Origin: a virus
Virus record (IMG/VR): IMGVR_UViG_3300032073_000096
Location: 1-35,435 of that record
Length of the DNA stretch: 35,435 nt
Direction: 5' to 3' (one strand)
Below, in pieces: positions 8,223 to 17,072 of the stretch; positions within the stretch are counted from its first letter, which is position 1; the number at the start of each line of letters is the position of its first letter. Below the pieces are notes generated by a model. The model searched no databases and was not told the origin of the DNA. It saw only the letters and a list, made by a program, of their open reading frames with translations. The translations under genes and the position numbers were made by a program.

Positions 8223-8876
8223 ATGATAGAAAAATTATCAAAGTTTGAAATGAATGTAAATTCTCAAAATGGAGAAGATGGAGTTTTACAAGAAGTATTA
8301 AAACGTCTGGATATAAAACTAGGGACATTTTGTGAATTTGGTGCCTGGGATGGTGTACATCTTAGTAATACTTATCTCTTAGCACAAAAAGGTTGGAGAG
8401 GTGTTTATATTGAAGGTGACTCCGATAAATTTAATGATCTTCTTGAAACTAAGAAAAAACATCATCCGGATCAATTGATATGTGTTAATAAGTTTGTTTC
8501 TGTCGATGGAGAGAACTCTCTGGACTCTATATTAAAATCTACCGAAATCGAAACTGGTTTTGATTTATTATCTATAGACATAGATAGTTACGATTATCAA
8601 GTATGGGAATCATTGAGAGAATATAATCCAAAAATTGTAGTAATAGAGGTTAATGGTGAACTTGGTGCAGACACAGAGCAGATTCATACTTTCGATGATG
8701 ATGGTAATGTTTTGCTTCAGGGAAGTTCATATGCCAGTACACACAAACTAGGGGAAAGTAAGGGTTATACTTGTATATACCATGCTGGAAATATGATCTT
8801 CCTTCGCAATGATTTATTTGATCCCAATAAGTTTGAACATGGTTATTATGATTGGGTTATGCGACGGAGAAGATGA
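8223..8876 (+). CDS. FkbM-like SAM-dependent methyltransferase
   Basis: Predicted class I methyltransferase of unknown substrate. The N-terminal SQNGEDG motif, the glycine-rich CEFGAWDGVHLSNT loop for S-adenosylmethionine, the following YIEGD acidic strand end and the FDLLSIDIDSYDYQVW strand are the usual order for FkbM-like proteins. Length is 217 aa. AAGGA precedes the ATG. It ends three bases before the convergent minus-strand gene with no recognisable terminator between. Substrates could be a glycan, a nucleotide or another small molecule; nothing in the context decides this. Confidence 0.7.
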   Translation: MIEKLSKFEMNVNSQNGEDGVLQEVLKRLDIKLGTFCEFGAWDGVHLSNTYLLAQKGWRGVYIEGDSDKFNDLLETKKKHHPDQLICVNKFVSVDGENSLDSILKSTEIETGFDLLSIDIDSYDYQVWESLREYNPKIVVIEVNGELGADTEQIHTFDDDGNVLLQGSSYASTHKLGESKGYTCIYHAGNMIFLRNDLFDPNKFEHGYYDWVMRRRR

Positions 8877-8879
8877 ATC

Positions 8880-9761
8880 CTAAATTTTCTTGAATCCGTT
8901 TTTGATCTTTATATGAGATACTATAGTTTTGGTGAGAGAACTGGTAACTTTAGATGCATATCCACCAACCCCAAATATTTCTTTTCTCTCTTCTGGTGTT
9001 AGACGCACTTTCATCTCTTCTACCAATTGAATGATTTCTTTCATTGCTTCTTTGTCGTGTCTGCCTTCTATAAGCATCCATCCCACAACACCAAGTGTAG
9101 CAACAAGTCCAACAACCAACACAACAAGTCCAACAGTTGCGATCTCTTCAAGATAGAATTGTGACGCAGACGCAAATCCTACTGTTAGTATACCAATAGC
9201 GAGAACAACCCCACCTAGTTTACCACTCACCCAGAACGCCAGAAATGCACCACCTACAAGCATTGAAAATCCTATAACAAAGAACAAAGTTATAAAACTA
9301 TGTAAGTTCTGTAGTGCTTCCTTACGAACTTCTCGATCTGATTGTTCGTATTCCAGTACCAGTTCTTCTAGATTTTGTATGTGTCCTATAGCAGCCGAAA
9401 CTCTAGAGTTTGCTGCGTTGAGATCTTCTAGTGCCTCTTCGATTCGGATCTGTTCTTTTTCTGCCGAATCTACGTCTTCTTTGATTGCTTCTGCCGAGTT
9501 TTCAATTCGAGTAAGAATGGGATCTGACTGATTTGGAGCGAGTGCTACTTCGTTTAGTATGTTTTCTGCGTGTTCGTCAATGCTCACCAGACCCTCTGTG
9601 ATCGCTTCTCCCGCGTCCGTGATCTCTTTCGTCTGTTCCCTCTGTTCTCTTATTGTTTCGACTACAGTAGAAGATGCACCCCCATTGTTTGGCGACAGAT
9701 CTAGGGTTTTACATCCAGTTATGGTCGAAATAAATACAGTAACGAATAGTAACGCTTTCAT
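8880..9761 (-). CDS. Coiled-coil lipoprotein-like protein with three C-terminal membrane segments
   Basis: Not recognised as a family. The N-terminus is a short hydrophobic leader ending in a lipobox-like TITGC (C17), so it may be a lipoprotein. Residues about 30-150 are Glu/Gln/Ala-rich with heptad character (coiled coil). Three hydrophobic segments then follow (roughly 155-180, 182-205 and 208-230) before a basic, soluble tail. The lipoprotein-plus-coil plan recalls spanins, but spanins do not usually carry several internal spans. It sits at the downstream end of the minus-strand block. No strong ribosome site precedes the ATG. Confidence 0.65.
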   Translation of the reverse strand: MKALLFVTVFISTITGCKTLDLSPNNGGASSTVVETIREQREQTKEITDAGEAITEGLVSIDEHAENILNEVALAPNQSDPILTRIENSAEAIKEDVDSAEKEQIRIEEALEDLNAANSRVSAAIGHIQNLEELVLEYEQSDREVRKEALQNLHSFITLFFVIGFSMLVGGAFLAFWVSGKLGGVVLAIGILTVGFASASQFYLEEIATVGLVVLVVGLVATLGVVGWMLIEGRHDKEAMKEIIQLVEEMKVRLTPEERKEIFGVGGYASKVTSSLTKTIVSHIKIKNGFKKI

Positions 9762-9762
9762 G

Positions 9763-10254
9763 TTATCGTTTTGTGGGTGGAATGAGATAACTCATTACGC
9801 CACTTTTTTCATCCTTAATTATTATTGGAGCAGTTGGGTTACGGTGTGCATATGATCTGATGTCTTGGTTGTTCATGTCTTCCATGTTCATCTTTCTAGA
9901 CCATCGTTCATACTTTGTTCGACCATTCATACACTTTGAATATTCTTCGCTGGTGACAGTGAATACAGAGCAACCAGCAAATTTTTCCTGCACCTTTTTC
10001 TTCTTCTTAGGTTTAATGGCAAGATCATCAGCATCTCTGCCTGCAACTTGAGGTTGATTTGGTTTGCCTAGGTTATATCCCATTCCAGAGATACCACCAC
10101 CCGCAGCAAAGTTTGCTGGTACATCCTCTTCCAATCCTTCGTTTCTTGGTACACAGTTGGGAACTCTCTTCCCATCTTTCATTTTGTATCCTTGCTGTAC
10201 ATGAGTACTCCAGCATTCACACAGTTCTTCGCGTAGTTGAGTGTATGTTTTCAT
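9763..10254 (-). CDS. Probable internal head protein with T4-type capsid-targeting N-terminus
   Basis: 163-aa protein. The N-terminus MKTYTQLREE is very like the MKTYQEF...E capsid-targeting sequence of T4 internal proteins. It is followed by a Cys-Trp/Lys/Asn-Cys module (QGYKMKDGKRVPNCVP), which I associate with structural or core proteins of marine T4-like phages. A lysine run (KPKKKKK) lies in the middle and the C-terminal half is mixed and soluble. The ATG overlaps the TGA of the preceding gene. Biochemical function is unknown; packaging in the head is inferred from the N-terminus. Confidence 0.65.
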   Translation of the reverse strand: MKTYTQLREELCECWSTHVQQGYKMKDGKRVPNCVPRNEGLEEDVPANFAAGGGISGMGYNLGKPNQPQVAGRDADDLAIKPKKKKKVQEKFAGCSVFTVTSEEYSKCMNGRTKYERWSRKMNMEDMNNQDIRSYAHRNPTAPIIIKDEKSGVMSYLIPPTKR

Positions 10255-10478
10255 TTATTATTCCTCTTATAATCTTGCCAGAAGTTCTGTACGCTTTTCT
10301 TGCGTTTTTGTTCTCGTATATTTTTTATCTTGGTGAGCGCCACTTTGCGGTTCTTGGATGGCATGGTAGGAGACACAGGAACCCCTTCAATCTTCTTGGA
10401 GGGTTTCTTGTTTGGTGTTGCAGGAATCCGTGAAGACTGCTGTCTCTTTGGTCTGTTTTTTCCACATCCACAACCCAT
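10251..10478 (-). CDS. Small basic protein with N-terminal Cys motif
   Basis: 75-aa, strongly basic protein beginning MGCGCGKNRPKRQQ. The CGCGKN start is seen in small proteins of several T4-like marine phages, as far as I recall. The rest is Lys/Arg/Pro-rich, which would suit DNA or core binding. The start at 10478 is chosen because AGGAG is 6 nt upstream and the ATG overlaps the preceding gene's TAA; the longer frame to 10526 lacks such a site. The stop TGA overlaps the next ATG. Function unknown. Confidence 0.7.
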   Translation of the reverse strand: MGCGCGKNRPKRQQSSRIPATPNKKPSKKIEGVPVSPTMPSKNRKVALTKIKNIREQKRKKSVQNFWQDYKRNNK

Positions 10479-10861
10479 TAGATGCTCCTTGTGATGGTTA
10501 GTAGTTTCTGCACCTGAAGATCGCATTGAGTCTGTCGTTGACCACCAGGCCAGTACAAGTAATCCTTTTCCTTATTTTTCTTTAGGTTCACAAGGAGAGG
10601 AAGTGTTACTCGTTCGATTTCTTTCATCTTTGCCTGTAGCAGTTCGTCGTATTGCTGCTTGACTGCACCAGCACCTTCGCAGGTAGAGTTCATCTGAAGA
10701 ATGAGATCCAACTTATCCTGCATTTCTTTGATTTCATCGGGAGTGGTTCCGTCATCGATCTTGATCAGCGAGTTTAATTCGTCCTCGTCCGCAGCAGTAA
10801 ATCCAAAATCGAAGTTAGAGTCTAGATATTCTTCTGGAATTTGTTGATCATCATTCGCCAT
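10478..10861 (-). CDS. Conserved phage protein of unknown function (127 aa)
   Basis: Soluble, acidic N-terminus (PEEYLDSNFDFGFTAADEDE) followed by helical segments and a KDYLYWPGGQR motif near the C-terminus. The pattern 'FGFTAxDEDEL ... EKDYxYWP' is familiar from short proteins in the structural clusters of marine T4-like phages. No catalytic motif is visible. It overlaps the gene upstream by 11 nt and is coupled downstream through TAATG, so it belongs to one transcript with its neighbours. Confidence 0.75.
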   Translation of the reverse strand: MANDDQQIPEEYLDSNFDFGFTAADEDELNSLIKIDDGTTPDEIKEMQDKLDLILQMNSTCEGAGAVKQQYDELLQAKMKEIERVTLPLLVNLKKNKEKDYLYWPGGQRQTQCDLQVQKLLTITRSI

Positions 10862-11285
10862 TAGTTTCTCCTACTTCGGTATTAAATAACCAGTTTAGTT
10901 CTATGTTATCAATATCAACACCTTCATCGTTTAGGTATTGTGTTATTTCATTTATAACATATTCACCATTACCGCCATGTTTTTCTGCTTCGTCCCGAAG
11001 AAGAACCATCGCTGTGGGGAATGTTTTTAATTGTGCTTTTAATTTTGGATCGGGGACTTTATTGATAATCTTTTTTAGATTGATAATAAGTCTATTGAAA
11101 ACGTCAACCGACTTTCTCTCGACGGGATTGAGTGAGTCAAGATCTCTTATAAACCTACCACTCGAATCTATAATTTTATACTTATACGCATCCATGCTAG
11201 TGAATGGGGATGATATGAGTTTGATGAACTTATAAACAGTGAAAGCACTTACTACTTTATTTAAATCGTTTACTTCGTTTATCAT
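10851..11285 (-). CDS. Conserved phage protein of unknown function (144 aa)
   Basis: Mostly alpha-helical soluble protein. A recognisable stretch is YKFIKLISSPFTSMDAYKYK near the N-terminus, followed by a Leu/Ile/Lys-rich middle and an acidic C-terminus. Similar short proteins occur beside the 126-aa and 127-aa genes in other T4-like phages, as I recall, which supports it being a real member of this block. The ATG overlaps the TGA of the upstream gene (ATGA). No function can be assigned. Confidence 0.75.
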   Translation of the reverse strand: MINEVNDLNKVVSAFTVYKFIKLISSPFTSMDAYKYKIIDSSGRFIRDLDSLNPVERKSVDVFNRLIINLKKIINKVPDPKLKAQLKTFPTAMVLLRDEAEKHGGNGEYVINEITQYLNDEGVDIDNIELNWLFNTEVGETNGE

Positions 11286-11662
11286 TTGATGCTCTCAAGT
11301 ATCTTAGTTATTCTGTGATCGGGCGGTATTCGTGACAGGTCTACTTCGGGTATTGTGTATGGTAAATGGTTTAAATATAGTAAGAATGATTTTAGGTGAG
11401 GGTGGAATTCTTTTCCTATTTTAAAAAACAAAATTCGTGAACAACCTTCCGCACCAAACACATTATATAATATTATTAAATGATTTAATACTAACCTCTC
11501 GCGGAGGAGTCCTTTCGATTCATATCTTCCTAGCAGTCGTTTGATGTATTTTATTCTGTTCAAATCCTCGTGAAACTCTTCCATGTTTTCACACTGTGGG
11601 TTTGAATACATCTTCATTGCATACATTAGAAAATTGTTTTTATTTAATTGTTTAAAATCCAT
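11282..11662 (-). CDS. Conserved phage protein of unknown function (126 aa)
   Basis: Helical, Leu/Asn-rich protein. Diagnostic stretches are NNFLMYAMKMYSNPQC, EFHEDLNRIKYIKRLL and RLVLNHLIILYNVFG, a pattern I recognise from a widely distributed but uncharacterised family of T4-like phages. Its constant association with the two following genes suggests a shared role, possibly in the virion or its assembly, but nothing in the sequence shows an activity. It lies 19 nt downstream of the 275-aa gene and is coupled by an ATGA overlap to the next gene. Confidence 0.75.
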   Translation of the reverse strand: MDFKQLNKNNFLMYAMKMYSNPQCENMEEFHEDLNRIKYIKRLLGRYESKGLLRERLVLNHLIILYNVFGAEGCSRILFFKIGKEFHPHLKSFLLYLNHLPYTIPEVDLSRIPPDHRITKILESIK

Positions 11663-11681
11663 AAACGAATACCAACTAATG

Positions 11682-12509
11682 TCAAGTCACTTTATGTCCC
11701 TTGTACTTCTTGTGTAACAATTCATCATGATCACCATCTTTAGCGTCACGATGGAAATCGTCTCTCATCTTACCTGCTACAGCATGAACGGTGTCTTTAC
11801 TAAATCTACTACCGTGTTCTTTGTGGTATCGATCTGAAGCATCTTTTGCTGCGTAGTGCCACGCTTTGTGTGCTTTGTCGTGATCATACTTTCCGGATGC
11901 CATCTTGTTTCTGAGGTTCTTCTGGATTGGCTTAATTCTCTGCCGGTGTAGATCTGAGTGATTATTTGCATATAGGTGTAGTTCTCGTCCATCAGTATCT
12001 AATCCCTCTTCAATGACTTCCTCAGTTTCTTCGTTGACGGTTCCTTCTGTTACAGGAACAACTTTAGCATCCATAGTGTAGAGTCCGCCTTCTGGCTGAT
12101 CTACTGAAACTTTGAGTGCTAGTCCCACACCATTGTTGAATTCTGAAATACCATCTGTAGTCTGGAATTCGTCGTGTGGTGTATCTACTGCTTTACCAAA
12201 CGTACCACCGAATCTGTTTAGTGGAATTTCTACCGATCCGCCATCGAATCCCGAGGTGTTAGTCCAGTCGAAGTCCAGAGTCATGGTATTGAACTTATGT
12301 CTTATTTGTGCCATTGCTCCCTTGGGATCCAAAAACTCTCTTTGAGTAAATGCATTGAGGAAGGCGTTGATACGACCTAGTTCGTCTTGGTTTTCAATCC
12401 GATGTACGCCATAATGACTGTGGGCGCTTCTTTGTCCAGATCCCCATGTGGTATATCCACTTTCTGCAAGTGGTTCTACTTTATTGATGATTTCTTTAAA
12501 TGACTTCAT
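11682..12509 (-). CDS. Probable internal head protein with capsid-targeting N-terminus (MKSFKEI)
   Basis: 275-aa protein beginning MKSFKEIINKVEPLAE, the T4-type capsid-targeting pattern with a plausible prohead-protease site (LAE-S). Residues about 15-170 form a beta-rich domain. After an acidic linker (EETEEVIEEG) comes a helical, His-rich domain starting ELHLYANNHSDLHRQR. That domain also appears in other phage proteins, where it has no known activity that I can name. The start at 12509 is preferred over the in-frame TTG at 12521 because GGAG is 6 nt upstream of it and a perfect late promoter lies 30 nt upstream. Confidence 0.7.
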   Translation of the reverse strand: MKSFKEIINKVEPLAESGYTTWGSGQRSAHSHYGVHRIENQDELGRINAFLNAFTQREFLDPKGAMAQIRHKFNTMTLDFDWTNTSGFDGGSVEIPLNRFGGTFGKAVDTPHDEFQTTDGISEFNNGVGLALKVSVDQPEGGLYTMDAKVVPVTEGTVNEETEEVIEEGLDTDGRELHLYANNHSDLHRQRIKPIQKNLRNKMASGKYDHDKAHKAWHYAAKDASDRYHKEHGSRFSKDTVHAVAGKMRDDFHRDAKDGDHDELLHKKYKGHKVT

Positions 12510-12539
12510 TTTAGTCTCCAATTGTTGTTATGTGCATAC

Positions 12540-12547
12540 TATTTATA
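12540..12547 (-). promoter_or_regulatory. T4-type late promoter
   Basis: TATAAATA reads on the minus strand, identical to the T4 gp55-dependent late promoter, 30 nt upstream of the ATG at 12509 in an otherwise short intergenic gap. Confidence 0.7.
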
Positions 12548-12559
12548 TATGCCATTGTT

Positions 12560-13192
12560 TCATCGGTGTTTGTTTAGTTGGTGTCCTAATTGAACTTCTA
12601 TGATCTTCCGGGATGTTTCCATCCACTCTGATACTGTTTCTGTGTCAATCTCGTCTGCTTTTGCCAGACTACACCACTGCGACATAACATATCCTATCGC
12701 TTGGTTGTTTTGTCTTATTGGTAGGAACGATAATGCTATGGTGTTGCTGTTTTCCATGAACTGCTTACACCAAGAATCTTCTAGTTCAGACACCATGTAT
12801 ATCTGTGGATCATCCTCAAGGACTAACGTGAGTCCATCTATACACATAGACAGGAGTAAGTCCTGTTTCACTTCGCGTTCGCTAGATACGCCTTTTCTTA
12901 GTGATTCGTGGGTTAGTGACTGCTTCTTCATCGAAATACCGTTTAGGAACTCACCACCATTATGAAACTGTACTATTTGTGCCCTTGCACAATCTGTTTT
13001 GACACGCAATTCGGTGAGTGTTTCGTGAAGTTGTGTATGCACATCCCAATTACAAGATGCAGGCATTTTTAAATCTGCGGGGGAAATTAGTTTAATTTTT
13101 CTTTTCTTCAACAAGAAAACAACTGCTGATATTGCTCCAGCACCAATACCCGCGACAACGCCCCCTAATTCAAACCAAAATGTAGTATCCAT
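12560..13192 (-). CDS. Membrane-anchored protein with a GAF-like soluble domain
   Basis: 210 aa. A hydrophobic helix near residues 8-28 is followed by KKRK, so the bulk of the protein is probably cytoplasmic, anchored by its N-terminus. The soluble part contains RAQIVQFHNGGEFLNG and later IALSFLPIRQNNQAIGYVMSQW. That order of strands is reminiscent of GAF or related sensor folds, but no ligand residues can be assigned. It starts directly after the TAA of the 1268-aa gene's coding strand neighbour and has a late promoter 32 nt upstream. Function unknown. Confidence 0.65.
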   Translation of the reverse strand: MDTTFWFELGGVVAGIGAGAISAVVFLLKKRKIKLISPADLKMPASCNWDVHTQLHETLTELRVKTDCARAQIVQFHNGGEFLNGISMKKQSLTHESLRKGVSSEREVKQDLLLSMCIDGLTLVLEDDPQIYMVSELEDSWCKQFMENSNTIALSFLPIRQNNQAIGYVMSQWCSLAKADEIDTETVSEWMETSRKIIEVQLGHQLNKHR

Positions 13193-16100
13193 TTACTTGA
13201 TCCTATTAAATTTCTCGTCTAGACTATTTATAGTCATAAAAGGTGTGTGTTTAGTGAGTTTCTTTCTTAGGGCGTCAGTACCATACTCGCCCGCACCACC
13301 TTCTTCATTTGTCTTGTTGTTTCCAATTCCTCTGTTTCTTGATGCAGAAGTTATTTGGATATTGTCGGACGAGTTATTTAAAGGGTTTCCATCTTTGTGG
13401 TGAACATCTTTACCGTCTCCAACTTTCAACTGACCTTTTCTAATTTTCTTATTTCTCAAACTGGTTCTAGAACTTCGTTTGGCTCTTTGCTCTGATGTAC
13501 GATTATATTCCTTCTGACGTTTAGCACGACGAACCGGATCCTCATCTTCAGACAGTGAGTTTAAAAATTCTAGTTCATCTCGTAAATCAGCGTAGTTGTC
13601 TTCACCAATCTCTATGCGTTCATAACCATCAGTCCATCTCAACACTTCTTTGATTACGTTACCAGTGTCACCTAATCTCGGTAGTATAGTTTCGAGGACA
13701 TGATTATAATCGATGAAGAGTTCTTCACCTTCTTCAATATCTTCTGTTGCAACCGTGTAGAAGTTACCGTCAACCTCTTCCAATCTAAGATTGGGGTGAC
13801 GACTGTGGTTGGTTAGACGACAGAAATCTGTTCTCTGGTATTGTGGAACATCTTCTGTGATGTTAAGATAATACATTCCTAACATCTCACCATTTTCGAC
13901 ATTCTCCGTGGCAAAACTACCAAGTCCATGTCGATCTGACTCTTTAAACTCATAGGAATTCTTTAGAGTTGCGATGTTGGTTTTCTTGTTGTAGTTGTAT
14001 TGACTAGGGGACTTACCATCCTTCTTTGCTGCACGATCTTTTGCACGTTCACCAGCAGACATGCTGTTTCTTTTCTTGCCTTTGTCTGTTAGTTGTTGAC
14101 TGCCTTTCTTTAGCACACCATTCTTCTGGAGAGAGGCGTTTGCGATGGCATATGCAGCGTCCTTCGACTTACCCTTTGCCATGAGTTGCTGTACTAGACG
14201 ATCAAGGATCTCTGGTTCCCTCAGTAACTGAACAGATTCCTCTACGGTTTCTGTGTCGTCTTCGCCCTCATTGTAATCGACATCCTTTTCAATTGGAATT
14301 CTCTTAGTCATACCATTGATTACGATGTCGGTGTATTCACCAGACTCTTCGACGTTGAGATCAGCAAGGTTGATAGAACTGGTGTCAATTGAATCTACTT
14401 CAATACCAAGGAACTCTTGAAGTCTGCCTGGATCTGATCCAATATACTTCGTTGCCTTATTCATGTATTCTTTAAAGTTTTCGTCACCTTCGTTCATCAT
14501 CCTATTAGCAACCCATTCAAACGCTTCTTTTGTATCTGTAAATCCCTTGGCTTTAACAATCATACCAAGTGCTGACCAATAAGAATATGAACCAGTCTTC
14601 TGTCTCTGGGAAGATTTGAATCTGGTAAGAATGTTTAGGTTTGCAGGGAGTGCAACTTTATCGATATAGTCAGGATCAATTTGGATAAGTTTAGATTTGG
14701 TTCCGTCTCTGTTCATCGATAGAACGTGTGTTGCACACGCATCAGAGTCTTTACCAAACTTCATCTCTCCTGTCATTGATTCGTGAATGATCGCACGTTT
14801 AAACACTGTGCTACTTTCCATTAGTTCTGAGAACTTTTGGGTATGTTCCTTGTGGAGATCGTCGATTTCTTTCAGTCCTTTGATATCTCCTTCTTTTTCC
14901 CCACCAGCAAGGAATTTGCTTACTTTGTTTTCGCCTGCTGATCCTGTGGGTGTTTGTGCCGTTGTTACCCACGATTCTTGCATTTCTTTTAGTAGACCCT
15001 GTACTGCTTTTCTAGTCTTTGGTTCTTTTTTCAGTTCGTCGCCGTGCTTGTCCAAGATGTTTTCTAGAGTTGCTCGTGCTTCGCCTAACTTTGCAGACAT
15101 GAGTTGTGCATCGCCACATTTTACCGATACGCGAATATTTTCCCCAGTCTTTTTATTCTTAAGCATCAAGTCTGTTTTTGGTGTGCTATCAGTCCCGCCT
15201 TTATCTGACCATGCACTCGTCAGTGGTTCGCTGGATCTACCAAAGTGAACTGCTTCATAGTCCGCAGCATCCCCACCAAGTTGCTCCTTGATAGTATCTA
15301 CAAGTCTTCTGGAAGAATCTTTTAGTGTTTCACTTTGTTTAATTTTTTGCTGATCTGTGTCTGATATTAAACCGACTTTACTGTCATGTTCATGATCATC
15401 ATTCCACACATCAACAAATCCTGCTTCCATGTCTACTGCTTTGTGATCCCAGTCAGGAAAGAGAGAACCCTTACCCTGAATAGTTTTACCATTCTTGGGT
15501 ACACGTTTTGCAGGGGTTAATTCCGGTGCAGGCATTTCTTCGGGTTGTTGCATTTGTCCCTGTTGATCCGGGGACTGTTGCGTGTTTGCGCCTTGTCTCT
15601 TATCTGCTACCTGTTGCTGCGCCTGTTGCGCCATTGATTTCTTTTGTTGTTCCCATCCGAGTAATTTCTTCGCAGTTGATGTCCACTTGAAGTCCGGATC
15701 AACCGCGAGTCTGCCTGCTTTACCTGCATTGAGTTTACCTTTAGGTTTCTCACCCGGTGCAGATCCTGCAATAACTTCTGAGTGTTGATCTGGACTATAA
15801 TCTTGTCCAAGAATAATTTTAATCTTGTCTTGATTATCTCTTACTGCTATAACTGAGTCCCACGGATTAGTTGATGCACGTTCCCCACGTTTTCTAGCAG
15901 CGTCTCTTTCCTTGGGATCCGATGTACCATTACCTCGATCCTGTTCTCGTTCTACTTTACGTCGTCTTGCTTCCTGATCGACGGAAGATACTTCGTTGAT
16001 CATACTGAGGAAGTCTACGTCCATACTCTCTACTGCCTTTGCGGGATCGTTTGTTGTCATTCTTTGTCTCACCTGTTGAAGTCGTTCGGTTTCTGCTTTC

Positions 16101-16999
16101 TTCATCTGTGGAACCAATTTCTTTGATATGCGTGCGATAGCAGCCTTTTTCTTCTGTACCTTCTTGCCAATCTTTTCTCGCTCTTGGAACGATACATCAG
16201 ACCATTTTCTATCACCAAGGATCTTTTTGCGAATGAGTTTGACTGCTTCTTTTCCTGCTTTCGCCTTGATTTGATCTGAACCCTTGCGTCGTTTTTCTTT
16301 CATCTTCCTTGCACGCATTCGCCTTTTTGCAGTCTTCTTAGCGGCACGTTGTAGTTTGCGTCTACCCTGTGTGCTTAGTTCGTTGATTGCCTCTTCTCGG
16401 AACTCGACGAACTCTTCATGATTGAACCACGACTCTGCTATAAAAGGCTTAATTCCCATTCCTTTTTGTACGGCCGCAAAGAGTCCTTTACTATCCCTTT
16501 CACTCATGTGAGTGGGAAGACCTAGGAGGAATGCTTGATAGTTTCCTTCTGCCGCGGCACCACGCATCTTTGATGCAGACATACCTTCAACGCCTTCCGC
16601 ATCAGGATCTCTATCTCCTGCGGATACTACCTCGAAGTTAGTAAACATATATTCTTTGCCAATATACTTGGGGATTTGCTTTTGGAACTCAGCAACTCGA
16701 TCACCACCGACTACCATAGTGACATCGGTGTATCCTGCATCGCTTAGTTTCTTGAGTAGTACGAATGGCGTATTCGCCTTGGCATCAACAGAGACATTGA
16801 ATCCTTTAAGCACTTTCTTCATGTACTTTTCTTTGTCTCTCGCAGACAAAGGATTCTTTTTCTTGTCGGTGCTGCTACTACCGAAGATAGCATGTTCTGC
16901 ACCGCGCCGTCTTGCTTCTTCTTTTACTTTAGTCGCCAGTAATAAATGTCCCGTGGTGGGGGGATTGAATCTGCCAAATGTAAAAACAATTTTCTTCAT
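13193..16999 (-). CDS. 1268-aa multidomain protein: nucleotidyltransferase, nuclease-like, SET and HNH-like regions
   Basis: Residues 1-185 are a nucleotidyltransferase of the NMN-adenylyl/cytidylyltransferase fold: GRFNPPTTGH (9-18) and SASKMR (141-146) are its two nucleotide-binding motifs. A long Arg/Lys-rich helical region follows. Around 600-660 TPKTDL ... RVSVKCG resembles a PD-(D/E)XK nuclease core. Around 960-1010 lies a helical module (DAAYAIANASLQ). Residues about 1016-1100 read as a SET domain (GLGSFATENVENGE, NHSRHPN, FIDYN), as in lysine methyltransferases. Around 1199-1209 VHHKDGNPLNN is HNH-like. The ATG at 16999 has GGAGG 9 nt upstream. Possibly a packaged or proteolytically processed polyprotein; that is inference. 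Confidence 0.8.
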   Translation of the reverse strand: MKKIVFTFGRFNPPTTGHLLLATKVKEEARRRGAEHAIFGSSSTDKKKNPLSARDKEKYMKKVLKGFNVSVDAKANTPFVLLKKLSDAGYTDVTMVVGGDRVAEFQKQIPKYIGKEYMFTNFEVVSAGDRDPDAEGVEGMSASKMRGAAAEGNYQAFLLGLPTHMSERDSKGLFAAVQKGMGIKPFIAESWFNHEEFVEFREEAINELSTQGRRKLQRAAKKTAKRRMRARKMKEKRRKGSDQIKAKAGKEAVKLIRKKILGDRKWSDVSFQEREKIGKKVQKKKAAIARISKKLVPQMKKAETERLQQVRQRMTTNDPAKAVESMDVDFLSMINEVSSVDQEARRRKVEREQDRGNGTSDPKERDAARKRGERASTNPWDSVIAVRDNQDKIKIILGQDYSPDQHSEVIAGSAPGEKPKGKLNAGKAGRLAVDPDFKWTSTAKKLLGWEQQKKSMAQQAQQQVADKRQGANTQQSPDQQGQMQQPEEMPAPELTPAKRVPKNGKTIQGKGSLFPDWDHKAVDMEAGFVDVWNDDHEHDSKVGLISDTDQQKIKQSETLKDSSRRLVDTIKEQLGGDAADYEAVHFGRSSEPLTSAWSDKGGTDSTPKTDLMLKNKKTGENIRVSVKCGDAQLMSAKLGEARATLENILDKHGDELKKEPKTRKAVQGLLKEMQESWVTTAQTPTGSAGENKVSKFLAGGEKEGDIKGLKEIDDLHKEHTQKFSELMESSTVFKRAIIHESMTGEMKFGKDSDACATHVLSMNRDGTKSKLIQIDPDYIDKVALPANLNILTRFKSSQRQKTGSYSYWSALGMIVKAKGFTDTKEAFEWVANRMMNEGDENFKEYMNKATKYIGSDPGRLQEFLGIEVDSIDTSSINLADLNVEESGEYTDIVINGMTKRIPIEKDVDYNEGEDDTETVEESVQLLREPEILDRLVQQLMAKGKSKDAAYAIANASLQKNGVLKKGSQQLTDKGKKRNSMSAGERAKDRAAKKDGKSPSQYNYNKKTNIATLKNSYEFKESDRHGLGSFATENVENGEMLGMYYLNITEDVPQYQRTDFCRLTNHSRHPNLRLEEVDGNFYTVATEDIEEGEELFIDYNHVLETILPRLGDTGNVIKEVLRWTDGYERIEIGEDNYADLRDELEFLNSLSEDEDPVRRAKRQKEYNRTSEQRAKRSSRTSLRNKKIRKGQLKVGDGKDVHHKDGNPLNNSSDNIQITSASRNRGIGNNKTNEEGGAGEYGTDALRKKLTKHTPFMTINSLDEKFNRIK
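13225..13232 (-). promoter_or_regulatory. T4-type late promoter
   Basis: Second perfect TATAAATA on the minus strand, 32 nt upstream of the ATG at 13192 and lying inside the 3' end of the preceding coding region. The near-identical spacing to the site at 12540 supports function. Confidence 0.65.
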
Positions 17000-17028
17000 A
17001 GCGTTAAGCCTCCGATTATTATATGTAT

Positions 17029-17063
17029 AAAAACAGGAGAGCATACATAGGTACACTCTCCTG
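17029..17063 (-). terminator. Rho-independent terminator (minus strand)
   Basis: On the minus strand CAGGAGAG and CTCTCCTG form an 8-bp stem (17034-17041 with 17056-17063, 14-nt loop) followed by TTTTT. It would end a transcript coming from the 40-aa peptide gene before the large multidomain gene. Confidence 0.75.
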
Positions 17064-17072
17064 CAATTTAAT

